A stretch of DNA of 64,000 nt from Dactylorhiza incarnata (Eukaryota; Streptophyta; Magnoliopsida; Asparagales; Orchidaceae), in the NCBI GenBank assembly GCA_033032865.1, contig JAWHQI010000614.1:411616-475615 (forward strand), written 5' to 3'. The notes below the pieces were generated by a model. It did no database searches, had not been told where the DNA came from, and was given only the letters and a program-made list of their open reading frames with translations. How positions within the stretch are numbered: the stretch's first letter is position 1; each line of letters opens with the position of its first letter. Of the stretch, positions 21,270 to 33,200 are shown piece by piece. Position numbers and translations under genes: made by a program.

Positions 21270-24200
21270 TATATAAGGAGGTGGCTTGAGAGTTTAGGAT
21301 TATCTTTGATGTTTAGGATTTGAGATCTCTCATTTTGGGAGAGGGACTTCTAGGAGAAACCAACCTTCAGAGGTTAGGCACGAGCATACCTTATGATTGT
21401 ATTGAAGTTGATTGCATCTATTGCAAATATGTTCTATTTGGTAACATTGGTCCGACCTAGCCTCCCCGCCTGCTTAACACGTGCCGTCGGGTTTCATTCC
21501 ACCACCTTCTCTTCGTCGACACCGACTGACCAGATCCAGTCCGTTCCGCAACAATCGTCCGCTTTCTTCCCTGCTCTCCTTGCCGCCAGATCCAGCCTGC
21601 TCCTGCGCTCTCTCTCGACCATCCAACTCTTCTGCCCTCTTCTTCTTATGTCAAAGGGCCGTCAATCGATGGAATCCCGTGTGGAGGCCCTCGAACACAC
21701 CCTCACCACCATCAACTCTCGTCTCGTGACCCATGCCTAACAGTTCACTTCGATTATGACCATGCTCCACAACTTGCAACCCGACCAAAATTTCGGCCTT
21801 CCTGATGCCTCTGCTTTGGGATCCCCCAACATATTGTCCCCCGAAGAACCCGCACTGGCGGGATTGCCTCCTCCGCAACTCCCACGCCTCGACATTCCCA
21901 CATTCAACGGGACTGACCCCCTCGGTTGGATTGCCCGCGCCGAGCAGTATTTTGGCATTCACTAGACTCCTCAGACGTAGAAGGTCTCCACAGCTCTTAT
22001 CGGCGTGGAAGGGTCCGCTCTCCACTGGGTCTGCTGGCTCCGCCAGTCCTCTCCCGGCCTCACCTGGACAACTCTCACCGAGGCACTCATTCAACAATAT
22101 GATCACCGCTACTCCGACACCATGATCGAGCGCCTTTGCGGGGTCCGTCAGACCGGCTCCATTGACTCGTACGTTGATGTCTTTATCGAGTTGGTCACCC
22201 ATGTTCTAGGTCTTCCACCCGACCATTACTTGTGCTACTTCATGCACGACTTACAACCCCATATCTGAGCCCGCCTCCGCACCCTCCAACCGTTAACCGT
22301 CAACCAAGCCATGAACCTCTCCCTAGTCCCCACTAGTGGAGGCCGAATTCCTGGCGACGTCCGGGACCCTCCTTTCCCATCGCCTCCTTCCAAACCTTCG
22401 TACCAACCATATTTTCCTCCCTCGTCTAAACCTCCACCACCGCCACCTCCTCTACCTCGTCCAACCATTATGGACCCACGCAACAATCGTCATATCCCCA
22501 CTCACCGCCTTTCCAACTAAGAGTACAATGACCTGTAGAGTAAGGCTCTGTGGTATCGTTGCAAGCAACCCTACTCTCCTACTCATGATTCTCCTGTCAA
22601 GGAGTTCCGGGCCCTCATCGGGGATGACTTGGACAAGATCGACATGGCTGACTTTGACGCCCTTATGATCAAGGATGTACCGCCAGACGGAGCTCCTGGC
22701 ACCTCTGCGGCAGCCCACCCACGGGCATATCATTACTAGTTGAAGGGAGGCACCTCGACCTTGGGGCCAAGGTCAATTTTTTTGCGGGACATATTATTAC
22801 GCGCGCGCACGCGACTTATTATTGTCTTTTGTATTTTAAATTGAATGACATTAGGTAAATGATATGTGAGCCCCCTTCCCTATATAAGGAGGTGGCTTGG
22901 GAGTTTAGGATTATCTTTGATGTTTAGGATTTGATATCTCTCATTTTGGGAAAGGAACTTTTAGGAGGAACCAGCCTCCAGAGGTTAGGCACAACCGCAC
23001 GAGCATACCTGATGATTGTATCTAAGTTGATCACATCTGTTGCAAGTATTTTCTATTTGGTAACGGATCCCCTGGAGTGGGGCAATAACATGACGTTTTC
23101 CATAGATCATAGTTGCGTGTATATATATATGTTTCTTTATATATGTGTGTGTGTGTGTGTGTGTGTGCTCGAGCATGTATGCTCTCATAGACATATTGTG
23201 ATAATAAGGTTACTCAAGCTAAGTTGGACAGTGTTATGGGCTTCGTGCCTGGTTATTATCTTTAGAGTTTTATTATGTCGCCTTTCACTAGGTGTTATTG
23301 TTGATTGTCGTTATGTTGTATTTTCAAGTCCAAGTGTCGGGGCTTATTTATGTTTATGCCTCTTTGTAAGTCTATTTAAAGGAACCTTTGGGTGTTGTAA
23401 TGTCATGCAATAATTAGTCTCTTTCCTATGTTTTATTTATGAGATTTTGGTAACTTTCTCCTCCCAAGCACACCCAATTTAGGTAGCCGCGGTTCCTGCT
23501 CCACCGTATCCTCCGCATCCAGCCATACTCCGTCGGGCCCATAACAACTTGGTATCAGAGCTACTCTTTCTTAGGATCTCCGGTTCCTTTCCGCGGCCTT
23601 TCTTTTGGTTCTAGGTTAACACCCGACGACGCCTTCCCAACCGATCCACCCCTTTAGCGCCAGTGGCAGGCGATCGTCCTCACTCCTTCGTCACGCCAGC
23701 GCCTTCCTGCGATCAACCTCTCCAACCATCATCTTCAACCGATGAGCCATCGCTAATTCCTGCATATGGTTCCTGCGATCGACCCCTCCATCCATCGTCT
23801 TCCACCGGTGAGCCACTGTTTGATTCCCGCGCATGGTGGTGCTTGAACACGATTCTTGCGCATGGCGGAGCCTGCGCACGATTATGATGCACGATTCCTG
23901 CGCACGATGGAGCCTACACACGATTCTGATGCACGATTCCTGCGCAGTTTGAATCGACTACAACATGTACAGAATCTTCTTTCCATTTCTGCTTCGGTCG
24001 AGATACCGACCGCCTCCTATGTCAAGCCCCACATGTCAGCCCTCCCTCCACAGAGCTCTTCTTTTTTTGAGCCCCACACAACAACCAGCGACTCGAGAAG
24101 GGTGTTCAGCTTCTGTTCCGAGTCTGCTCCATTTTCTTGAGCCCCCAACAACGTTGCAGTCCTCACGCGAGTCCTGTGCCCTTTTTCTCGAGCCCCCAAC

Positions 24201-27200
24201 AACCTAAATTATATAATACAAACAAAAGAAGGGTGTTCTTTTTTTGCCTCATCATAGGGAAGCGTCACGGCTCTCGTGACAACTCACAATCAGCCACCTC
24301 AGAGGAATCCAGTCGTCCAATCACCCGCTCTCTATTTCGTGCTACTCCCAATTTATCGCCGACCGTAATCAACACTATGGGGGACTCACCCGCTCTAATG
24401 GATACTATCATGAACTTAATGCAAACATTCATGACGTCCATAGAAGTACGCCTTCGGGACACAGAAACACGTCATCGGCAGAACATGATCACACTCAACC
24501 AACAAGCTTAATGATTTGACGTCCGTCATTCCGGTCATTACTACCCCACCTACTGATCACACTTGCAGCAGTCAGGCGCCTCCACCGCTGCTTTTTCGAC
24601 CTGATCTCCTGTCCAGGGTACGACCTGATCTCCTGTCCAGGGTACGACCTGAAGGTAACATCAAGCCCCATTATACCAAGTTGGCATTTCCAACTTATGA
24701 TGAGAAGGATGATCCATTAGGTTGACTCACCAGCTGCGAACAATTTTTTAGTCATCAGCAGACACCGATAACATAATGGATAAGTTTGTCCTCCTTCCAC
24801 ATGCTTGATATCGCTCAGTTATGGTTCACTCGTTTGCAGGCGGACAATCCTGGAATGATCTGGCGCGACTTCAAGCGGGCCTGCAATCTGTGCTTTCACC
24901 ACCGATTCACAGCAACCCCCTTGATGTCCTCACGACGTTACGTCAGATAGGGCCGAGTGATGGATACCTAAAACAATTTCAGATTCTTCTGGAGCACGTC
25001 ACGATACCCCTTGAGATGCAGGTCGCCATCTTTACAGTCGGGCTTCGCGATCGACGACATTTGGACGTCGAATTTGAGGCTCTCCATGACTTGATTCGTC
25101 GACTATCTCGTGCAGAAATGTCTGATCAGCGCACGCAAGAGCTATGTTATAACAACGATGAGCAGTATATGCGCGACCATCGGTGTTTTTTATCTGCACG
25201 TTGAGGACTCTGGTGATGAAGGGGTTGGGTGAAGTGGGCACCGTCGTCGATCTCCCTTGAGCTTGAGGTCAAATTCTTTTTGCACGGTGCGAGAGATGTT
25301 ATGGGCTTCATGCTCGGTTATTATCTTTAGATTTTTATTATGTCATCTTTCACTAGGTGTTATTGTTGATTATCGTTATGTCGTATTTTCAAGTAAGTCC
25401 AAGTGTTGGGACTTATTGACATTTATGTACCTTTGTAAGTCTATTTAAAGGACCCCTTGGGTCTTGTAATGTCATGCAAGAATTAGTCTCTTTCCCTTGC
25501 TTATTTATGAGATTTTGGCAGCTCTCCTCCCGAGAACATCCCACCTAGACAGAAGCGGTTCCGGCTCCGCCGTATCCTCCGCCTCCAGCCATACCGGCGA
25601 GCCCATAACAAACCCCCATTAGGGTCTCATTATATATAAAGAGAGAAGTTTGGGCAAGATTGATAGAGTGGATACAACCACAAAGTTGCAACTGAGATAG
25701 TGAGCGTGTTGACAGATTCATTCAATTAGGTATTTTCTCTGCCACTTTTTCATTCGGCATAGTATCGAAGCAGGTCAAAGAGTGATCAGTCTTCTTCTTC
25801 GTGAATCGCAAGGGGTCCCAATTGATATGCTTCTTCCACTAGATCATGTGGATGTCGTTTACGGGTGTTGATGACATTTCTTTTCGATCCGACTAAGATT
25901 GATTTGCTCCTTACGTTACATCTTGACGACATATAGATCGATCGACATCCTTTGCATCATTTCTACTTTTTTCTTTGGACTTGTACAGGTCGATCGATGT
26001 CTATTCTAGGAATGATGGAAAGTCGTCTAATGTCGGATCGTCTAGAAGGGATTTCAACTATTTCATTCTTGTTTATCAGGGTCTTAGGGGCTTTCAGAGG
26101 TGATTTTTATCCTTCCTCTTTGTTTGCTTCTTTTGTTTGGCTTTTTCTTTCTCTACCCTTTGCAGTTTTGTCTTAGCCGGTGCAATTTTTTAGCCTCTTT
26201 CTAGCTGGTTTCTTCTACTCACGTGTGGAATATTTTTTTGGCTTTTGTTCTTGCCGTAGGATAGGATGGACCCAAATACCTCTATTGAAAAGTGGAAAAA
26301 GGTCCCCCAAGTCTCTTGATTTCTCTTTAATGGGAGTTGCCAATGTCAAATTGAATGGAAAAAATTATTTACTTTGAGTGCAGTCGATGACGATGGTTAT
26401 CCTAAGCAAGAGATAACTAGGATATATAACTAGGACAAAGAAACCACCTTTTATCATGGATGCCGCCTATGAGGAGTGGCAGGCGACAACTTAACCATTA
26501 TGACATGGCTGATTCATTCTATGGAGTATAACATTACAAGACCATTCATGTTTTGTTAGAATTCCAAACATTTGTGGGACCTGGTGGAAAGGAACTACTC
26601 GAAGAGACACGACCTTGCCCAAATCTATGAGTTGAATACTGAGGTGATATGCATGGACAGTGGAACCTTGTTTGAAGATTGTTATGTGAGACTTATTCAA
26701 AAATGGGAAGAGATGGATCAGTATTCTAATGCCAAAATCAATCTTACATGTACTGGATGTGAAGATAGTTAGAGAGCTGAGCCAGAGGACAATGTTTGAA
26801 TTACTTGCTGGATTGCCTTCTGAGTTGGAATTTCAGAGGGTACTAATGATTGGTAGAGATGTGGTTCCAGACCAGAACACCATGGACAGCTATTTTGTGG
26901 GGAATCTCACATGATCCAAATGAGTAAAATCAGTGGTGCGGGTAATTATGAACAATCAGCTATGACAGCTGATAAGAGAAGATGAAATAATGATTCAGAA
27001 ATGGGATCAAGTATGAGTCGACATAGATTACCTGAGTCTGCTAAAGCCGAATTGGTTTGCTCTCATTGTGGGGCTAAGAAGTATGTGAGGGAAAATTGTT
27101 GGGAGTTATATCCAAATGTTCCCAAACATTTCATGAAAATTGTTGCCGGAAAGTATGTGATTAAGCCACAACCTGCACATTCAGGAATATCTATCCTTCG

Positions 27201-30200
27201 AAGTATAGATCCAAGTGCTCGTTAAGGCGTTATATCTATTCATGAGATGAGCAGAAAATTAGCTGCACTCGAAGCTTCCCTCGGGAGACAGGAGACTCCT
27301 TAGTTATTAGGTATGGTTGCTCATGCTCACGGTGTGCCTTCCTTCGAAGACAGTTCCCAATGGATTATTGATCTAGAGCTTCCGATCATATGATTGGTAA
27401 GTCTAGTTGTATTACCGTTATGCGTCCCACAGTTGGGAAATTTAAAACTGATGATGGACTGTTTTTTTTCTAGGGATTTCTCTTGACTTAGTTATATATG
27501 TGTCTTCCATTCCTACTAATTTGTTATTTGTTAGTTGTTTAACTAAACAACTCAACTACAACGTTACTCTTTCCCCTTTCAGGACCTGGTGAGCAGGAAG
27601 ATGATTGGTGGGGGGGGGGATTGAGTCTAGTGGGATCTACCTTATGGATCAGAAGTAGGCTTTGCATGTAAAGGCATCCAAGAAGAAGATGACTTGAACT
27701 TATGGCGTCGTAGACTGGGTGACGCCGAACGTGTGTACAAAGGGTGTGTGTGCTCCAACGGAACTCTAATGAGCGAATGCAAGTATATGATGTAGGGAAT
27801 TTTAAAATGATGCAATGCACATGCGATTGTCCGATAATTAATTGCAACAAATTTATGAAATTAATTTAGGCAATGCTAACATACACAATTGAGATTAGGC
27901 TTTAAAGCAATGAACGAGTTCTAGCGACAATTAAAGATTGCTTGGACCAAATGTTTAGCGAATAAATCCTTCAAGTAGATGCGAAGAAATTGAGAAAAAT
28001 CTTACAAAATAATATCCCGAATTATATGATTTTCAACTAACGTTCATCACACGAAAGATAAACATCCAAATATAGAACTTACACAAGCATTCAAGACCAA
28101 AGTTAGAGGTTCACAGCAATTTCAGGCTTTGGACAGCAGTTTTGAAGCCATTATGTTGCTTAATCTTGGATTTCCTCCTCCTCTTTTGGTTCCCAGAGGT
28201 TGTACAACGAAGAGAAAAGGCTGCTAGTTGGGGAACACCCAAAAGGAGGACTACTGGGTAATGTCCTGGCGGGCAGGAATTGCTCAAAACCGCTGGAGGT
28301 TGAATAGTGCGGGCTGGCACTGCAGCAGAACCACCATTTCAGAGAAATTAAACCGTCTTTTATACATTCTGAGTAGCAAGCAGGGACTAGCGACCTGCTC
28401 TGAGGATGATGGTCGGACTGTAAGGAGGCAGTTTTCTGGGCTTGGACAGCGGCAGTGCTGCAACTGGAGGGGCGAGGAGACTGTCGGTTGGACAGAAAAT
28501 GGAAGGAGGGGTGTTGGTTTGGCCTTGGGAGGAGTGACCATCAATAACTACCTTGGGAGTGGGCGGTTATGGCGGTTAAAGGCGGTTTAACAAGGTAGTT
28601 ACTAGCGGTTATAGGTAGTTATTGTTGTGGGGGTGGAGGGGATGAGTGGAGATGGTTGGACAGCCCTTGTAGAGGTGGTTTTCGGCGGTTCAGAGAGAGG
28701 GAGGGAGATGGCCGGCAGTTGCAAGGGAAGAGTCGGGGCTAGGCGTCGCACCTAGGTTCCACGACGTCGCACCGTAGAGGGATCACAAAATTAGGAAGTC
28801 TCATCAAAATTCTGCAATGCTTTAAAATGAAGCATAACTCTCATATTTATAGGCCAAGAGGAAAGCAACGCACGACTATAATTGGACGACACGAAAACAC
28901 ATATAAGGTAAGTAAATAATGTACGAAAAAAAATACAAAAATACATAGGAAATGTGCCGTCGACGCTCCGAACGCGACCACGGACTCAGATCGTTCATAC
29001 GACGATCCTAACTCTTCTTTCGATGAATGTAAGTCCAAATGGGCTCCGAAACGGGTTGGCCCGCCCGAGAACTTTGATCCTCATCACTAGGACATGTGCC
29101 TTTGCGGATTCTGAAATCCATGTCGCTTGTTGAATCTTCTATTTGTAGTGTAGACTTATTTTGTGATGCATGTGAAACAACAATACAGCATAGAACTTAT
29201 TTGCTTAGCATGACTAAAATTACTAAATATTTTGATATTATTCATTCTGATATTTGAACTTCTCTTGTATTGTCCTCCAACGATTTTAAATATTTTATTC
29301 TATTTAGTGATAATTTTTTTAGATTTACGTAGCTATACTTGTTCAAACCTAAGCATGACATCTTTGCAGTGTTTCAAAAATTTTATACTCTTGTCGAAGC
29401 TCAATTGGAAAGGAATGTCAAGATCCCAAGATTTGATTTAGGTGGGGAATTTGTGTCTAGGGACATGCAAACATATTTGAGTGATAAGAGGATTATCTTC
29501 TAGAGCTCATTCCACATACCCCTAATCATAATGAGATAGCAGAGAGAAAACATAGACATGTGTTGAATGTCACCAGGGCTTTACTGCAGGAGATGCATGT
29601 TCCCGAGTCATTGTGAGATGAAGCTATACTGATTTCTGAATATTTCATTAATCACATTCCTTCTCATGTCATTGGGGACAAAAGCTCTTTACAGATCCCA
29701 CAACCCAATGAGGAGACTTTCTCCTTACCTCCAAAGGTTTTTGGATGCGTAGCTTTCATCCATATTGCTAGTCCTACAAGAGGCAAACTTGGACCTCATG
29801 CTATTAAAGTTTATCAGTTAAAGAGGACAAAACAAGTTCCAGATCTCCCACCACTCATATCCAAGCATTAAACTCCCCAGGTTCATATCCTTGATTCTAC
29901 TTCTTTACGCCGCAATTGTTGCACTGGTTCCCTAATGAGAAGTACGTAATTTTTCATTCTCTTTCTCTGTCTTTTAGTGCTTACCTTACTGTTTCATCTG
30001 TTCCTATCCTACTAATTTCTTTGAAGCGTTGCTTGATCCTAAATGGAAAGAATCTATGACATGTGAACTGATGGCTCTGAAGAAACATAACATATGAGAA
30101 GTTGTGAAACTTTCCTATGACAAACATGTTAGTTGTCACTGGGTGTTTTTTGTAAAACAACACCATGATGAGACCATCGACTGGTTTAAGGAAAGATTGG

Positions 30201-33200
30201 TGGTCAAAGGCTTTACTCAGGTTCATGGGATTGATTATCAAGAAACTTCCGCTTATGTTGCCAAACTGAATTCTATTCCCATTCTTCTATCCATTGTCGC
30301 CCAACAATCATGGCCTCTCCACCAACTTGATGTTAAAATGCTTTCTTGCATGGAGATCTGCAAGAAGTCTATATGGCCCCTCTCTCAGGATTTTCTCACC
30401 TACTTCTGAATATGTTTGCAGGTTGAAAAGAGCTATTCATGGTCTCAAACAGTCCTCTTAGGCTTTGGTTTGATAAACATAGTGGCAAACTGCTACGAAT
30501 TTGTTTTTCAAGAAGTGTCTATGATCATTCCGTCTTTATCGACAAGATTGATTTTCATGCCACTATTCTTGTCGTCTATGTGGATGACATCATTCTCACG
30601 GATTCCACTGAACACTATATTGTTGTCATAAAAAGGTGGCTTGTTGCTACCTTCAATATTAACGATTTTGGGGCTCTTCATTACTTCTTGGGAATTTAAG
30701 TGATTAGGACTATTACGGGGGTATTTATTTCTCAACATAAGTATGCTCTTGACCTACAACTACTTTAAAAGAAGCATGATATTCAGGCTCCAAACCAGTG
30801 GAGAGACCTATTGATCTAAAATATGATATTCGCAAAGAAGGAACTCCAATTCTGGAGCAAATATTAACGTTTCTGTTAGAAAGGCCCATATGAGATGCCC
30901 ATTTATTTTGGCCCAATAGTGTATTCCTCCTTCTCTTTTAGTCCCACATTGTGTATAGGATTTTTCTCCTCTCTCCCTCTCCTATAAATATGTATTCTCT
31001 CCTTGTATTTAATACATGAAATATACAAGCTTAAGCTTTTTCTACATGGTATCAGAGCTTTCGGTCCACAATTGCGGTCTCCAAAATTTGTGACCGCAGC
31101 TCCCCCTTACGAGCTTCGAGGAGGTCTCCCATTTCTGAGACCGCTTCCCCCCCCCCCCCCCCCCCCCCCCCCCGCGGGCTCTCTCCTTCCCACTTCTCCT
31201 CCTCGGTTTTTTATAGCCTCGTCCCTGAGTCTAGTGGGCCCCGCTCCTCCTGCCTCTTTGATCCTCCCCGCAGCCCTTTAGCAGCGATCTCTGCGAGCTC
31301 CTTTGCGATCCCCTGCGGCCTGCCTGCAATCTCCTCTAAGCAGCGATCTCTTGCGGCCTGCCTTCGATTTCCTCTGTAGCGATCTCGTGCGAACTCCTGC
31401 AGCGATCTCCATTGCAGCGATCTCGTGCGCGCTCCTGCCTTCTCTGCAGCGATCTCCATTGCAGCGAGCTCCCGACAGCCTCCTCTGCATTGCAGCGATC
31501 TCCATTATAGTGATCTCTGCGGCGATACCTCTGCCTCCTCCCAGCGGCCTCCTCTGCAGCGAGCTTCTCTGCGACCTTCTCTCTGCAGCGATCTCCAGCG
31601 GCCTATTCAAGACGATTGTGAGGCTTGCTCCCTCCGATTGCTCGTACGACCTCCTCTTCCCTGCGGTCTCTTCTCCCAGCAGCCAGACCGGGCGGACTCC
31701 TCCCGCGATCTCGTGCGAACTCCCTCCAGCGACCTCCTCCAGCGGTCTGCCTCCAGTTCGTGCGGCCTGCCAGTTCCAGCGACCTCCTGCCAGTTCGTGC
31801 GGCCTGCCAGTTCCAGCGGTCTGCCCCCGGTTCCAGCGACCTCCTGCAGTCTGCGAGCGGCCTTCTCCCGCACCCTTCAAGTAACCTCCAGCAACCTCCA
31901 AATGTCGTCCTCGGTTGACTCAACTGAGCTGCCTGCTCCTTCTCCCGCAGCCCGTCTGAACTCCTCGTCCGATCTCCGGGACGAGTTGCGGATCACCACT
32001 ATCTCCCTCTCCGGGAAGAAAAATTTCATTCAGTAGGTGCACTCGGTCCGACGGGTTCTTCAGTCCAAAGGCCTTCTGCAACATCTTACTCAGGCACCTC
32101 CATCACCTCCTACGGAGGACTGGCTCAGGAATGACGGCCGCGTTCAAACTTGGCTCCTCAATTCTCTGGATGGCGAGCCATACCAAATGACCATGTATCA
32201 CGAGACTGCCAAAGCTATGTGGGATGAGCTTCATTCATTGTACTCAGGCAAAGACAGCCTCCAACACCTCTACGACATCATTACTGATCTCCAGGCTTTA
32301 GATGCGTCCGGGGCTGCCGACATGACCTCCTTTGTTGCTCGGGCCAAGACTCTGGCTGAAGCCTGGATCCAGCATCAGCCTTCTACGAATGATCCCGCTG
32401 CTCAACGGGCTCAGAAGGAAGCCGTCTGCATTGCCATGATCATGGCTCGTGTTCCACCACACATGCAAAGCATTCGGGCTCAAGTTCTTGCCTCAGCCAC
32501 TACTCCTTCTCTCTCAGATGTGTGCTCCATGCTCCTCCGAGTCTCCGCACCTCCGGATGCTCCTCCACCACCCTCCCCAACCCTTCTCCAGCGGACAAAT
32601 GCCCCCTTACTTCCCCTACCTACATCTGCTCGTGGTGGACGCTCGGGCTCTCGGGGAAGGGGGCGCGGTGGTCGGTCTCGACCAAAATGTATCTTCTGTG
32701 GGCGAGACGGACATTTTGAGGCAACCTGCTACCAGAAAAATGGTCATCCTCCTCGTCCGACTGCAGCTGTTGCTGATGATAGCTCCTCTGCCTCCCGCAC
32801 TGATCTTGAGGCGCTCTGCCTACAGCTCCAGCAGCTTCAAGAGCAGATGTCCTCCTCTGCCTCCGTCGCCTCCGTCTCCAATACAGGTATCGCCTGTGTC
32901 TCCACCAGTTCAAGTTGGATAGTGGACTCTGGTGCCACTCATCACATCACCTCGCTACGCCCACCCAAGTACTCGGCTACTCCTCATCCGAAGTGTATCA
33001 CTGTGGTTAATGGGGCGACTGTTCCTGTCTCCGGCTCGGCTAACTTATCTCTTAACTCCTCCCTCTCTCTCCGCTCGTCTCTTCATGCCCCGGGCTCCTC
33101 GTTCAGGACAAATGCCCCCTTACTTCCCCTACCTACATCTGCTCGTGGTGGACGCTCGGGCTCTCGGGGAAGGAGGCGCGGTGGTCGGTCTCGACCAAAA

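Larger units (their letters stand above)
21156..23065 (+). mobile_element. Gag-only Ty3/gypsy element F
   Basis: LTRs at 21156-21446 and 22795-23065 flank about 1.35 kb with a gag-like region and no pol domains. Flanks gatct (21151-21155) and gatcc (23066-23070) are a 5-bp target duplication with one change. The retained duplication suggests the element was already pol-less when it inserted, or lost pol internally without touching its ends. It is probably non-autonomous and mobilised by a relative. Confidence 0.85.
23232..25610 (+). mobile_element. Gag-only Ty3/gypsy element G
   Basis: LTRs at 23232-23546 and 25297-25610 flank 1.75 kb carrying only gag-like sequence. The primer binding site (tggtatcagagc, 23550-23561) follows the 5' LTR after three bases. 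Flanking pentamers gacag and aaccc do not match, so one side has been rearranged. The right end abuts the 5' LTR of element E. Confidence 0.83.

Noticed and set aside
28228..28590. 120-codon + ORF inside the solo LTR
   Set aside because: No known domain; lies within an LTR with good boundaries.
31278..31923. Overlapping ORFs of up to 207 codons in the copia D leader
   Set aside because: Repeat artefacts open on both strands; gag begins at 31902.
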